DNA of 18,427 bases from CAYFKJ01 sp964528595 (GTDB lineage: Bacteria > Pseudomonadota > Alphaproteobacteria > UBA2966). The position numbers and the translations under genes were made by a program. Positions within the stretch are counted from its first letter, which is position 1, and the number at the start of each line of letters is the position of its first letter. Of the stretch, positions 8,396 to 17,482 are shown in pieces. The stretch is from assembly GCA_964528595.1 (NCBI GenBank), contig CAZGTM010000071.1:1-18427 (forward strand), written 5' to 3'. The notes beneath the pieces are model-generated. The model saw nothing but the letters and a program-made list of their open reading frames with translations, did not search any database and had not been told where the DNA came from.

Positions 8396-9010
8396 GTGAT
8401 CGTGCAAGCGCTGGCCTTTTATCTCCTGGCCGCCGTCACGGTGGCCGCCGCGGTCATGGTGATCTCCGCCCGCAATCCCGTGCATTCGGTGTTGTTCCTG
8501 ATCCTGTCGTTTTTCAGCTCGGGCGGTTTGTTCGTGCTGATGGGGGCGGAGTTCCTGGCGATGATCCTGGTCATCGTCTATGTCGGCGCCGTCGCCGTGC
8601 TGTTCCTGTTCGTCGTCATGATGCTGAACATCAACTTCGTGCGGTTGCGCGAGGGTTTCCTGCAATACCTGCCGCTGGGCATGCTCATCGGTCTGATCAT
8701 GCTGGTCGAGTTGCTGATGCTGCTCGGGGCGTGGCACTTCGGTCCCGAGATCACAGCCCAGGCTGCCTCGCCGGCGCCGGCCATTTCGGAAGTGTCCAAC
8801 ACCCACGCGCTCGGCCATCTGCTCTACACCAAGTATGTCTACATATTCCAGGCCGCGGGCATGGTCCTGCTGGTCGCCATGATCGGCGCGATCGTGCTGA
8901 CCCACCGCCGCCGCGACGGGGTGCAGCGTCAGAAAATATCCGACCAGGTGGCACGCCGCCGCGAAGACTCGGTTGAGCTCAAACAGGTCAATCCGGGAGG
9001 AGGTATCTGA
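8396..9010 (+). CDS. nuoJ: NADH-quinone oxidoreductase subunit J
   Basis: NuoJ (ND6 family) is a membrane subunit between the quinone channel and the antiporter-like pumps. The 204-residue protein has about five hydrophobic helices, starting with VQALAFYLLAAVTVAAAVMV. The family's hallmark third helix is at 49-77, from MGAEFLAMILVIVYVG to LFVVMML; it includes the pi-bulge region that rearranges during turnover. No ATG is near the start. GTG 8396 is chosen because GGGGAGGA lies 8 bases upstream and the N-terminus matches the family; GTG 8402 is an alternative. The frame is open back to 8045 inside nuoI, but that part is not NuoJ-like. It ends in a one-base overlap with nuoK. Confidence 0.95.
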   Translation: MIVQALAFYLLAAVTVAAAVMVISARNPVHSVLFLILSFFSSGGLFVLMGAEFLAMILVIVYVGAVAVLFLFVVMMLNINFVRLREGFLQYLPLGMLIGLIMLVELLMLLGAWHFGPEITAQAASPAPAISEVSNTHALGHLLYTKYVYIFQAAGMVLLVAMIGAIVLTHRRRDGVQRQKISDQVARRREDSVELKQVNPGGGI

Positions 9011-9318
9011 TGGATATCGGTCTCGGACACTACCTCACGCTCGCCGCCGTCCTGTTCACGCTGGGCATCTTCGGTATCTTCCTGAACCGCAAGAACGTCA
9101 TCATCATCCTGATGTCGATCGAACTCATGTTGCTGGCCGTGAATATCAACCTCGTTGCGTTTTCGGCGTTCTCCGCCGATCTCGTGGGCCAGGTATTTGC
9201 CATGTTCGTACTCACCGTGGCGGCTGCCGAAGCCGCCATCGGCCTCGCCATCCTCGTGGTGTACTTCCGCAGCCGCGGCACCATCGAGGTCGAAGACATC
9301 AACCTGATGAAGGGGTGA
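9010..9318 (+). CDS. nuoK: NADH-quinone oxidoreductase subunit K
   Basis: NuoK (ND4L family) is a three-helix subunit carrying part of the buried charge axis of complex I. The 102-residue length is standard. The two essential membrane glutamates are present: E38 in MSIELMLLAVN and E74 in AAAEAAIGLA, matching E36 and E72 of E. coli. The GGGAGGAGG ribosome binding site at 8995-9003 is strong and lies within the end of nuoJ. The ATG overlaps the nuoJ TGA by one base (TGATG), so the two are likely coupled. Confidence 0.98.
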   Translation: MDIGLGHYLTLAAVLFTLGIFGIFLNRKNVIIILMSIELMLLAVNINLVAFSAFSADLVGQVFAMFVLTVAAAEAAIGLAILVVYFRSRGTIEVEDINLMKG

Positions 9319-9322
9319 GAAG

Positions 9323-11254
9323 TTGTATACCGCACTCGTCTTTTTACCCCTGCTAGGCGCCATCATTGCCGGCCTGTTCGGCCGCGTTTTGGGCGACAAG
9401 GGTGCGATGGCCGTTTCGCTGGCCGGCATAACGGGCTCGGCGTTGATCTCGATCTACACGCTCTACCAGGTCACCGGTCCCGGCGGCCCTGTCGTGATCG
9501 ACCTCTTCACCTGGATCAAGTCCGACGCCTTCGAGGTGACCTGGGCGCTGCGGGTCGACGAACTGACGGCGGTCATGTTCTTCGTCGTCAGCGTCGTATC
9601 GGCCCTGGTGCACTGGTACTCCGTTGGCTACATGTCGCACGACAACGCCATTCCCCGCTTCTTCGCTTATCTGTCGCTGTTTACCTTCTCCATGCTGATG
9701 CTGGTGTCAGCTGACAACTTCGTGCAGATGTTCTTCGGCTGGGAGGGGGTCGGTCTCTGCTCCTACCTGCTGATCGGTTTCTGGTATGACCGGCCATCGG
9801 CCAATGCCGCCGCGATCAAGGCGTTCCTGGTCAACCGGGTGGGTGACTTCGGTTTCGCGCTCGGCATCATGGCAATCTTCTTCACCTTCAATTCGGTCGA
9901 TTTCACCACCGTCTTCTCGGCGGCGCCCGATGTCGCCGGCAAGAGCTTCATGTTCCTCGGCCAGGAATGGGACATTCTGACGACCATTACGATGCTGCTG
10001 TTCATCGGCGCCATGGGTAAGTCGGCGCAACTCGGGCTGCATACCTGGCTGCCCGACGCCATGGAGGGCCCGACGCCCGTTTCGGCGCTGATCCATGCCG
10101 CGACCATGGTAACCGCGGGCGTGTTTATGGTGGCGCGTTGTTCGCCGCTGTTCGAGTACGCTCCCTTGACCTTGAGCGTCGTCACCTGGGTAGGTGCGAC
10201 CACGGCGATCGTCGCCGCGACCATTGGGCTGGTGCAGAACGACATCAAGCGCGTCATCGCTTATTCGACCATGAGCCAGCTGGGTTACATGTTTTTTGCC
10301 GCCGGCGTTTCGGCCTATTCTGCCGCTATCTTCCATCTCATGACGCACGCCTTCTTCAAGGCGCTGCTGTTCCTCGGCGCAGGGTCGGTGATCCACGCCA
10401 TGTCGGATGAACAGGACATGCGCAAGATGGGCGGTATCTACACCCTGCTGCCCGGCACCTACGCCGTGATGTGGATCGGGTCCTTGGCCCTGGCCGGCAT
10501 TCCGTTCTTCGCCGGTTACTACTCCAAGGATTTGATCATCGAAGCCGCCTTCGCCGCCGGTGAGGGTATGGGACGTTACGCCTACGTCATGGGTATGGCG
10601 GCGGCGTTGTTGACGGCCTTCTATTCCTGGCGGCTGCTGTTCATGACCTTCCACGGGCGCGCCCGGGCCGACGAAAAAGTCATGGCCCATGTGCACGAAA
10701 GTCCCAAGGTCATGATGATCCCCTTGCTGCTATTGGCCGTGGGCGCGATTTTCGCCGGTTTCTTCGGTTACGACATGATGGTCGGCGAACACCGGGCCGA
10801 ATTCTGGGGCGATTCAATTTTCGTGATGCCCGCCAACGACGTGATCGAGGCGGCGCACCATGTCTCCGCCTTGGTCAAATATTCCCCGGTCGGCCTTGCC
10901 CTCATTGGCATCCTGGTCGCTTGGTGGTGGTACGTGAAGAACCCGACCATCCCGGGCCGGGTCGCCGGGCTGCACCGCGAAGCTTATCTGTTCCTACTCA
11001 ACAAATGGTATTTCGATGAGCTCTACGACCTGGTGTTCGTCAAACCCGCCCGCTGGCTCGGCTATCTGCTGTGGAAGGGGGGCGACGGCAAGATCATCGA
11101 CGGCTTTGGACCCGACGGCATCTCGCAGGCCGTGATCAACATCGCGCGCCGCGCCGTCGCGCTACAGACGGGCTACCTGTACCATTACGCCTTCGCCATG
11201 CTGATCGGCGTGGTCGGGTTTGTGTCCTGGTTCTTCTACGCGATGGGGGCCTAA
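9323..11254 (+). CDS. nuoL: NADH-quinone oxidoreductase subunit L
   Basis: NuoL (ND5 family) is the distal antiporter-like proton pump of complex I, with a long lateral helix in known structures. The 643-residue protein has the pump residues E141 in FFGWEGVGLCSYLL and K233 in MGKSAQLGLHTWLPDAMEGP, followed by TPVSALIHAATMVTAGVF. The C-terminal part (about 520-643) holds the lateral helix and the anchoring helix. The start is an uncommon TTG at 9323: the encoded MYTALVFLPLLGAIIAG is the usual NuoL N-terminus and no ATG or GTG fits, while AAGGGGTGAG lies just upstream. It begins 4 bases after nuoK. Confidence 0.97.
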   Translation: MYTALVFLPLLGAIIAGLFGRVLGDKGAMAVSLAGITGSALISIYTLYQVTGPGGPVVIDLFTWIKSDAFEVTWALRVDELTAVMFFVVSVVSALVHWYSVGYMSHDNAIPRFFAYLSLFTFSMLMLVSADNFVQMFFGWEGVGLCSYLLIGFWYDRPSANAAAIKAFLVNRVGDFGFALGIMAIFFTFNSVDFTTVFSAAPDVAGKSFMFLGQEWDILTTITMLLFIGAMGKSAQLGLHTWLPDAMEGPTPVSALIHAATMVTAGVFMVARCSPLFEYAPLTLSVVTWVGATTAIVAATIGLVQNDIKRVIAYSTMSQLGYMFFAAGVSAYSAAIFHLMTHAFFKALLFLGAGSVIHAMSDEQDMRKMGGIYTLLPGTYAVMWIGSLALAGIPFFAGYYSKDLIIEAAFAAGEGMGRYAYVMGMAAALLTAFYSWRLLFMTFHGRARADEKVMAHVHESPKVMMIPLLLLAVGAIFAGFFGYDMMVGEHRAEFWGDSIFVMPANDVIEAAHHVSALVKYSPVGLALIGILVAWWWYVKNPTIPGRVAGLHREAYLFLLNKWYFDELYDLVFVKPARWLGYLLWKGGDGKIIDGFGPDGISQAVINIARRAVALQTGYLYHYAFAMLIGVVGFVSWFFYAMGA

Positions 11255-11257
11255 GTC

Positions 11258-12769
11258 ATGAGCGATTGGCCCCTTCTTTCGATCGTCACGTTCCTGCCGA
11301 CGGTGGGCGCGGCGTTTATCTTCCTGGTTCGTGGTGACGAGCAGATCGTTGCCCGCAACGCCCGCAACGTGGCGCTGTGGACGACGTTGATCACTTTTGC
11401 GATTTCGATCCTGCTGTGGACCGGCTTCGACCACCGCACGGCGGATTTCCAGTTCGTCGAAAAACACAGCTGGATCGCCGACGGCATCAACTACCACATG
11501 GGTGTCGACGGCATATCGATGCTGTTCGTCATCCTCACCACGTTCCTGATGCCGATTTGCATCCTGGCCAGCTGGCGGTCCGTCGACAGCCGCGTCAAGG
11601 AATACATGATCGCCTTCCTGCTGCTGGAAACGATGATGGTCGGCGTCTTCGTCGCCTTGGATTTCGTTGTCTTCTACCTTTTCTTCGAGGGTGGCCTGAT
11701 CCCGATGTTCCTGATTATCGGCGTTTGGGGCGGCAAGCGACGCATCTACGCCTCATTCAAGTTTTTCCTCTACACCCTGCTCGGGTCGGTGCTGTTGCTG
11801 CTAGCGCTGATCGCTATGTACCTGCATATCGGCACAACCGACATTCCGACCCTGATTCATACACACTTCGATGCAAGCTGGCAGCGTTGGCTCTGGCTGG
11901 CCTTCTTCGCCTCGTTCGCCGTCAAGATGCCGATGTGGCCGGTCCACACCTGGCTGCCAGACGCCCACGTCGAGGCGCCGACGGCGGGCTCGGTCATCCT
12001 GGCCGGCGTACTGCTGAAGATGGGCGGTTACGGGCTCTTGCGGTTCTCCATTCCCATGCTGCCGGAGGCGACGGAGTATTTCACGCCGCTGGTCTACGGT
12101 CTCAGCATCGTCGCCATCATCTATACCTCCTTGGTGGCCTTGATGCAGGAGGACATGAAGAAGCTCATCGCCTATTCGTCTGTGGCGCACATGGGCTTCG
12201 TCACGATCGGCCTCTTTACCTTCACGCCCCAGGGCATCGAGGGCGCGCTCTTTGTGATGCTGAGCCACGGTCTGGTTTCAGCCGCCCTGTTCCTTGTCGT
12301 CGGGGTGATCTACGACCGGCTGCACACACGCGAGATCGCGCGCTACGGCGGACTGGTTCACCGCATGCCGGCCTATGCGGCGGTGTTCATGCTATTTACG
12401 CTGGCCAACGTCGGCTTGCCCGGCACCAGTGGGTTCGTCGGCGAGTTCCTGGTTCTGGTCGGCGTCTTCCAGGTTAATACCTGGGTTGCTGCGGCGGCGA
12501 CGACGGGCGTCGTGCTCAGCGCGGCTTATGCACTGTGGTTATACCGCCGCGTCATCTTCGGCACGCTGACCAAGGCCGACCTGAAGGAAATTCTCGATCT
12601 CAACAGACGGGAGGTGGTGATTTTCGTGCCGCTGGTAGCGCTGACGCTGTTGTTCGGCGTTTACCCCGAGCCCTTGCTGGCCGTCATGCACGAATCGGTC
12701 GCCAACGTTATTCATAACCACGAGGTGGCCATGAAAGCCGCCCGTGAGCTGGCCATGGCCGCGAAGTAG
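11258..12769 (+). CDS. nuoM: NADH-quinone oxidoreductase subunit M
   Basis: NuoM (ND4 family) is the middle antiporter-like proton pump. The 503-residue protein has about 14 predicted helices. It retains E144 in FFEGGLIPMF, K223 in AVKMPMWPVHTWLPDAHVEA and K254 in LLKMGGYGLL, equivalent to the essential residues of E. coli NuoM. Discontinuous-helix regions and the typical LIAYSSVAHMGFV segment are visible. ATG 11258 lies 3 bases after the nuoL stop with only a weak GGGG-type ribosome binding site, so translation may rely on ribosomes arriving from nuoL. It is followed by an 11-base gap and nuoN. Confidence 0.98.
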   Translation: MSDWPLLSIVTFLPTVGAAFIFLVRGDEQIVARNARNVALWTTLITFAISILLWTGFDHRTADFQFVEKHSWIADGINYHMGVDGISMLFVILTTFLMPICILASWRSVDSRVKEYMIAFLLLETMMVGVFVALDFVVFYLFFEGGLIPMFLIIGVWGGKRRIYASFKFFLYTLLGSVLLLLALIAMYLHIGTTDIPTLIHTHFDASWQRWLWLAFFASFAVKMPMWPVHTWLPDAHVEAPTAGSVILAGVLLKMGGYGLLRFSIPMLPEATEYFTPLVYGLSIVAIIYTSLVALMQEDMKKLIAYSSVAHMGFVTIGLFTFTPQGIEGALFVMLSHGLVSAALFLVVGVIYDRLHTREIARYGGLVHRMPAYAAVFMLFTLANVGLPGTSGFVGEFLVLVGVFQVNTWVAAAATTGVVLSAAYALWLYRRVIFGTLTKADLKEILDLNRREVVIFVPLVALTLLFGVYPEPLLAVMHESVANVIHNHEVAMKAARELAMAAK

Positions 12770-12780
12770 AGGCTGAAATT

Positions 12781-14229
12781 ATGCTGACCGGAGCCTTTAG
12801 CGAATTCCTGCCCGCTTTGCCGGAGATTTTCCTGGCCTGCGCCGCCATGGTGTTGCTGATGATCGGCGTCTTTCGCGGCGACGGCGGGACGCGGACGGTT
12901 GCCTGGCTGACCGTCGCGTCGTTCGGCGGGGCTTGGCTTCTGCTGGTGATGGGGCCGGATGTCCGGACCGTGGCGTTGTCAGGACTGTTCATCGTTGATC
13001 CCTTTGGCCTCTTCATGAAGACCCTGGTGCTGATCGCCTCGGCGCTGGCCGTCATCATGTCATTGGGTTTCATCCGCCACGAGGGCATGGAACGCTTTGA
13101 ATACCCCATCCTCATGCTGCTGGCGGCGCTCGGCATGATGATGATGATTTCGGCCAACGATCTGATGTCGCTGTACATCGGTCTCGAACTGCAGAGCCTC
13201 TCGCTTTATGTCGTGGCCGCTTTCAAACGCGATTCGCAGCGCGCCACCGAAGCCGGCCTCAAGTATTTCGTCCTCGGGGCCCTGTCGTCGGGCATGTTGC
13301 TCTATGGCGCGTCGATGATCTACGGCTTCGCCGGCTCGACCAACTTCAACGATCTGGCGAAAAGCTTCCAAGGCATGGAGCACGTCTCGCTCGGCTTGAT
13401 CGTCGGCATGGTATTCCTGCTGGCCGGTCTGGCTTTCAAGATTTCCGCGGTGCCGTTCCACATGTGGACGCCGGACGTCTACGAAGGCGCTCCGACGCCG
13501 GTAACGGCCTTCTTCGCGGTGGCCCCCAAGGTCGCCGCGTTTGCCCTGCTGATGCGCGTCCTGATGTCGCCCTTCGGTGAACTGCTGGCACAGTGGCAGC
13601 AGATCCTGGTGGCGCTTGCCATTCTCTCGATGCTGCTCGGCGGCTTTGCGGCGATCGGCCAGCGCAACATCAAACGCCTGATGGCTTATTCCTCGATCGG
13701 CCATGTCGGCTTTGCCCTGGTCGGACTGGCGGCCGGTACGCCGGAAGGCGTCAACGGCGTGCTGATTTATCTCACCATCTACCTGGTGATGAACATCGGC
13801 ACCTTCGCCGTTATCCTGTCCATGCGGGTCAAGGAAACCATGGTCGAGAGCATTGACGACCTTGCCGGTCTTGGCCGCAACCAGCCGATGCTGGCGATGG
13901 TGATGGCGATCTTCATGTTTTCGCTGGCCGGCATCCCGCCGCTAGCCGGTTTCTTCGGAAAGTTCTTCGTCTTCATGGCGGCCCTGAATGCTGGGCTCAA
14001 TGCCCTGGCGATCATCGGCGTTCTGGCCAGTGTTGTCAGCGCCTTTTACTACGTGCGCATCGTCAAGATCATGTACTTCGATGAGCCGGCCGAAGCCTTC
14101 GAACAGCCGCTGCGCGTCGAGATGAGCGCCATCATGACGCTCTCCGGCATCTTCACGCTGTTCTTCTTCGCCTATCCCGGTCCGATCATGGCCGGTGCCC
14201 AAGCGGCGGCCCAAGCCCTGCTGCCATGA
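12781..14229 (+). CDS. nuoN: NADH-quinone oxidoreductase subunit N
   Basis: NuoN (ND2 family) is the antiporter-like pump nearest the quinone module. The 482-residue protein shows E136 in YIGLELQSLSLYVV and K220 in FKISAVPFHMWTPDVYEGAP, matching E133 and K217 of E. coli. The segment NIKRLMAYSSIGHVGFALVG contains another conserved Lys region. AGAGG lies about 8 bases before ATG 12781. It is the last nuo gene, but its stop overlaps birA by 4 bases (ATGA), so the transcript very likely continues. Confidence 0.98.
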   Translation: MLTGAFSEFLPALPEIFLACAAMVLLMIGVFRGDGGTRTVAWLTVASFGGAWLLLVMGPDVRTVALSGLFIVDPFGLFMKTLVLIASALAVIMSLGFIRHEGMERFEYPILMLLAALGMMMMISANDLMSLYIGLELQSLSLYVVAAFKRDSQRATEAGLKYFVLGALSSGMLLYGASMIYGFAGSTNFNDLAKSFQGMEHVSLGLIVGMVFLLAGLAFKISAVPFHMWTPDVYEGAPTPVTAFFAVAPKVAAFALLMRVLMSPFGELLAQWQQILVALAILSMLLGGFAAIGQRNIKRLMAYSSIGHVGFALVGLAAGTPEGVNGVLIYLTIYLVMNIGTFAVILSMRVKETMVESIDDLAGLGRNQPMLAMVMAIFMFSLAGIPPLAGFFGKFFVFMAALNAGLNALAIIGVLASVVSAFYYVRIVKIMYFDEPAEAFEQPLRVEMSAIMTLSGIFTLFFFAYPGPIMAGAQAAAQALLP

Positions 14230-15011
14230 CGCTCTCGCTATCGCCGGCGGGCGGAAGCGGACCGTTGGCCGATCTGCCCGGCTTCTATCACCTGCACAGC
14301 CACTATCAACTCGGCAGCACCAATGACGAGGCCCGTGAACTTGCGGAGCACGATGCACCGGAGGGCACCGTCGTCTGGGCGCTGGAACAGGACGCCGGGC
14401 GCGGCCGGCGGGGCAAGGAGTGGGTATCTCCGCCCGGCAACCTGTACGCCTCGCTTTTGCTGCGCCCCCATTGCTCACCGGCAGCCGCAGCGCAGCTTTC
14501 GTTCGTCACGGCCCTGGCCCTTCACGCAACCGTTGCGCAGGCCATCAGCGCACCCGATCGGGTGCGGCTCAAATGGCCCAACGATGTCCTCATCACGGGG
14601 CGCAAGGTCGCGGGAATTCTGCTCGAATCACATGCCGGCGGCGGCGTGCTCAATTGGGTCATCGTCGGTACCGGTCTGAACGTGATATCCTTCCCGCCGG
14701 AGGCCGAACGGCCAGCAACATCCCTGGCTGCCGAGGGTGAACCCGCCGGCGTCGATCACGTGCTGGAAGATTACGCCGGCCATTTCCTCAGTTGGTACCG
14801 GCGCTGGCTCGACAACGGGTTTGCGGAAATTCGGGCGGAATGGCTCAAGCTCGCCTATGGGCTCGGCGGTCCCATCGAAGTACGCCTTGCCCATGAACAG
14901 TTCCATGGCGTGTTCCAGGGACTGGACCCGACAGGGGCGCTTATCGTTGATACCCAATCGGGGCGCCGCGTCGTTGCGGCGGGGGATGTCTACCAACCTG
15001 CCGATCTCTAG
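14226..15011 (+). CDS. birA: Biotin-[acetyl-CoA-carboxylase] ligase, HTH-less
   Basis: This enzyme makes biotinyl-AMP from biotin and ATP and attaches biotin to carboxylase carrier lysines in the cytoplasm. The 261-residue protein has the catalytic motifs GSTN (30-33), the biotinyl-AMP loop QDAGRGRRG (55-63), KWPND (116-120) and KVAGILLE (127-134), then a small SH3-like C-terminal domain from about 215. It has only about 20 residues before the catalytic domain, so it lacks the helix-turn-helix of E. coli BirA and should not repress biotin genes. The ATGA overlap with nuoN sets the start. Biotin-dependent propionyl-CoA carboxylase makes the substrate of the epimerase encoded 2.5 kb downstream. 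Confidence 0.95.
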   Translation: MTLSLSPAGGSGPLADLPGFYHLHSHYQLGSTNDEARELAEHDAPEGTVVWALEQDAGRGRRGKEWVSPPGNLYASLLLRPHCSPAAAAQLSFVTALALHATVAQAISAPDRVRLKWPNDVLITGRKVAGILLESHAGGGVLNWVIVGTGLNVISFPPEAERPATSLAAEGEPAGVDHVLEDYAGHFLSWYRRWLDNGFAEIRAEWLKLAYGLGGPIEVRLAHEQFHGVFQGLDPTGALIVDTQSGRRVVAAGDVYQPADL

Positions 15012-15020
15012 GAGGTGGCG

Positions 15021-15809
15021 ATGCTGCTTGCGATTGACGCCGGCAACACGAACATCGTGTTCGCGGTCTATGAAGGGGAGGAACTGCGTTGCCAGTGGCG
15101 CGCGGCCACCAGTTCGGCGCGCACGGCGGACGAATACGCCGTCTGGCTGACCCAGTTGATGGGACTTGAAGGCTTGACCACGGACGATGTCCGGGAAGCC
15201 ATCATCGCCACCGTCGTCCCCCAGGCCCTGTTCGACCTCAGATCGTTGTGCCGCACCTACTTCGATTGTGAGCCCACCGTCGTCGGCGATGGCGCCGAAT
15301 TGGGCATCAAGGTCCTGATCGACCGGCCCGGCGACGTCGGCGCCGACCGTCTGGTCAATTCAGTCGCCGCCCATTCGACGTATGAAGGACCGCTGATCAT
15401 TTTGGATTTCGGCACCGCCACGACGTTCGATGTGGTCGATGCGGAAGGTAATTACCGGGGCGGCGTGATCGCGCCGGGCATCAACCTGTCGCTCGAAGCG
15501 CTTCACATGGCCGCCGCCAAGCTGCCCCATATCGCCGTCGCCAAACCCGACCACGCCATCGGCCGCGGCACCACCGAAGCCATGCAGTCCGGCGTCTATT
15601 GGGGATACATCGGCCTGATCGAGGGGTTGGTCAAGCGCATCGCCAGCGAGCTGATCGGCGAAACCGGCAACGAAGCGCCGCCGACCGTAATCGGGACCGG
15701 TGGTCTTGCGCCTTTGTTTGCCGGCGGCACGGACGTCATCCAGCACGTCGACGGCGATCTCACCATGCGGGGCCTGGTGGAAATTCAGCGGCGTAACCGG
15801 AAAGCCTAG
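15021..15809 (+). CDS. coaX: Type III pantothenate kinase
   Basis: CoaX phosphorylates pantothenate, the first step of coenzyme A synthesis. The 262-residue protein belongs to the ASKHA fold. Visible motifs are the phosphate loop DAGNTN (6-11), GADR (107-110), DFGTATTFD (129-137), GGVIAPGI (147-154) and the adenosine-site TGGLA (226-230). The start is ATG 15021 with GGAGGT at 15011-15016, a strong ribosome binding site; an in-frame GTG at 15015 lies within that site and is rejected. Type III kinases need a monovalent cation and are not inhibited by CoA, as known for the family. It lies 9 bases after birA and directly abuts rnj. Confidence 0.96.
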   Translation: MLLAIDAGNTNIVFAVYEGEELRCQWRAATSSARTADEYAVWLTQLMGLEGLTTDDVREAIIATVVPQALFDLRSLCRTYFDCEPTVVGDGAELGIKVLIDRPGDVGADRLVNSVAAHSTYEGPLIILDFGTATTFDVVDAEGNYRGGVIAPGINLSLEALHMAAAKLPHIAVAKPDHAIGRGTTEAMQSGVYWGYIGLIEGLVKRIASELIGETGNEAPPTVIGTGGLAPLFAGGTDVIQHVDGDLTMRGLVEIQRRNRKA

Positions 15810-17477
15810 GTGTCGAACGAACTTCTCTTCGTGCCGCTGGGGGGAGCCGGCGAAATCGGCATGAACCTCGGGCTTTACGGCTACGGCGGCAAATGGCTGA
15901 TGGTCGACTGCGGCCTGACGTTCGCCGACGACGCCTTGCCCGGGATCGATCTGTTGTTCCCCGATCCTTCGTTTATCGCGGAACAGGCCGAAAACCTCAT
16001 CGCCATCGTGCTGACCCATGCCCACGAAGATCATCTCGGCGCGGTCCACCAACTGTGGCCGCGGCTTCGCTGTCCCGTTTATGCGACACCATTCACGGCG
16101 CATCTCCTGCGCCGCAAGCTGGAGGAGGCAAGGCTGTTGGAGGCGGTGCCGTTGCACGAAATCGAAACCGGCGGCCGGGTCGAGCTTGGTGATTTCAATA
16201 TCCGTTATATCCCCGTCACCCATTCCATTCCCGAGGCGCACAGCCTGGCAATCAAGACGCCGGCCGGTACCATCGTCCACTCGGGCGATTGGAAGCTTGA
16301 CCCGGAGCCGCTGGTCGGTCCGGTGACGGATGAGGCGGGGCTGCGAGAGGTTGGCGATGAAGGCGTGCTGGCCCTGGTCTGCGATTCCACCAACGTCATG
16401 CTGCCCGGGCATTCCGGCTCGGAAGCGGAAGTGCGGCAAAGCCTGATCGATTTGATCGCGCAAAAGACGGGGCGCGTGGTCGTCACGACGTTCTCTTCGA
16501 ACGTCGCCCGCATCGCCACCATTGCCAAGGCGGCCGAGGCCAATGGCCGGCAAGTGGTGCTGGCCGGGCGCTCGCTCCATCGCAATGTCGAAGCGGCGAG
16601 AGCCTGCGGCTACCTCAACGACCTCTCGCTCTTTTCCGACGAGGACGAAGCGGGATATCTCTCCCGCGAAAGCACGCTGATCTTGTGCACGGGTTGCCAG
16701 GGCGAGCCGCGCGGCGCACTGGCCCGCATCGCCGAACATGAGCACCGGCATATCGGGCTGGAAGCTGGTGACACGGTGATTTTTTCCTCCAAGATCATTC
16801 CCGGCAACGAACGGTCCATCGGCCGTGTGCAGAACCGGCTGGTCTATGAGGATATCGAAGTCATCACGGAAAAAGACCATTTCGTCCACGTCTCCGGCCA
16901 TCCGGCGCAGGAGGAACTGGCGGAATATTACAGCTGGGTGCGGCCCAAGATCAGCGTGCCGGTGCATGGCGAGGCCCGTCATCTGACCAAGCATGCTGAA
17001 TTTGCCCGCGGCCTCGGCATCGGGACGGCGCCGGTGGTGGAAAACGGTGATGTTCTGCGTCTTCATCCCGAACCGGTCGAAGTCATCGACCACGTGCACT
17101 TCGGCCGGCTGGGCTTGGACGGCGGGCGGCTCACGGCGCTGGACAGCCGATCGCTTCAGGCCCGCCGGCGCATGATGTTCAACGGCTTCGCTTTCGTGGT
17201 CGTCGTGCTCGATGGAGACAACCGCGTTGTCCTGCCCCCGCGCGTCGTCGTGCGGGGGCTGTTGGAAGAAGCTGATGAAGCGGAAGGCGAGGCGCTGATC
17301 GGCGAAGCCGCACGCGCCGCAGAGCAGGCTCTGACCGATGTATCGCCTGGCCGCAGGGGTGACGATCAGCTCATCTTCGATCGCGTTTCCCAAGCCGTGC
17401 GCCGCGTGCTGCGCAAGGCCTCCGACGGCCGACGGCCCGCCGTTGAAGTCGAAGTGATGCGCCTGCCCGCCGCTTAA
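15810..17477 (+). CDS. rnj: Ribonuclease J
   Basis: RNase J is a metallo-beta-lactamase/beta-CASP enzyme with 5' exonuclease and endonuclease activity, used in mRNA decay and rRNA maturation. The 555-residue protein has the metal motif HAHEDH at 70-75, further ligand candidates H138/H144 and D160 (HSGDWKLD), the beta-CASP motifs HVSGHPAQEE from 360 and PVHGEARH with H386, and a C-terminal domain of about 120 residues. The N-terminus FVPLGGAGEIGMN is the family standard. Its GTG start directly follows the coaX TAG, with GGAAAG about 6 bases upstream, so translational re-initiation is likely. Its position after coaX is common in alphaproteobacteria. Confidence 0.96.
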   Translation: MSNELLFVPLGGAGEIGMNLGLYGYGGKWLMVDCGLTFADDALPGIDLLFPDPSFIAEQAENLIAIVLTHAHEDHLGAVHQLWPRLRCPVYATPFTAHLLRRKLEEARLLEAVPLHEIETGGRVELGDFNIRYIPVTHSIPEAHSLAIKTPAGTIVHSGDWKLDPEPLVGPVTDEAGLREVGDEGVLALVCDSTNVMLPGHSGSEAEVRQSLIDLIAQKTGRVVVTTFSSNVARIATIAKAAEANGRQVVLAGRSLHRNVEAARACGYLNDLSLFSDEDEAGYLSRESTLILCTGCQGEPRGALARIAEHEHRHIGLEAGDTVIFSSKIIPGNERSIGRVQNRLVYEDIEVITEKDHFVHVSGHPAQEELAEYYSWVRPKISVPVHGEARHLTKHAEFARGLGIGTAPVVENGDVLRLHPEPVEVIDHVHFGRLGLDGGRLTALDSRSLQARRRMMFNGFAFVVVVLDGDNRVVLPPRVVVRGLLEEADEAEGEALIGEAARAAEQALTDVSPGRRGDDQLIFDRVSQAVRRVLRKASDGRRPAVEVEVMRLPAA

Positions 17478-17482
17478 TCCTT

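Noticed and set aside
15360..17393. A 677-codon open frame on the minus strand
   Set aside because: It is antisense to coaX and rnj, which are certain. Long antisense frames arise from GC-rich third positions, and its product resembles no family I recognise.
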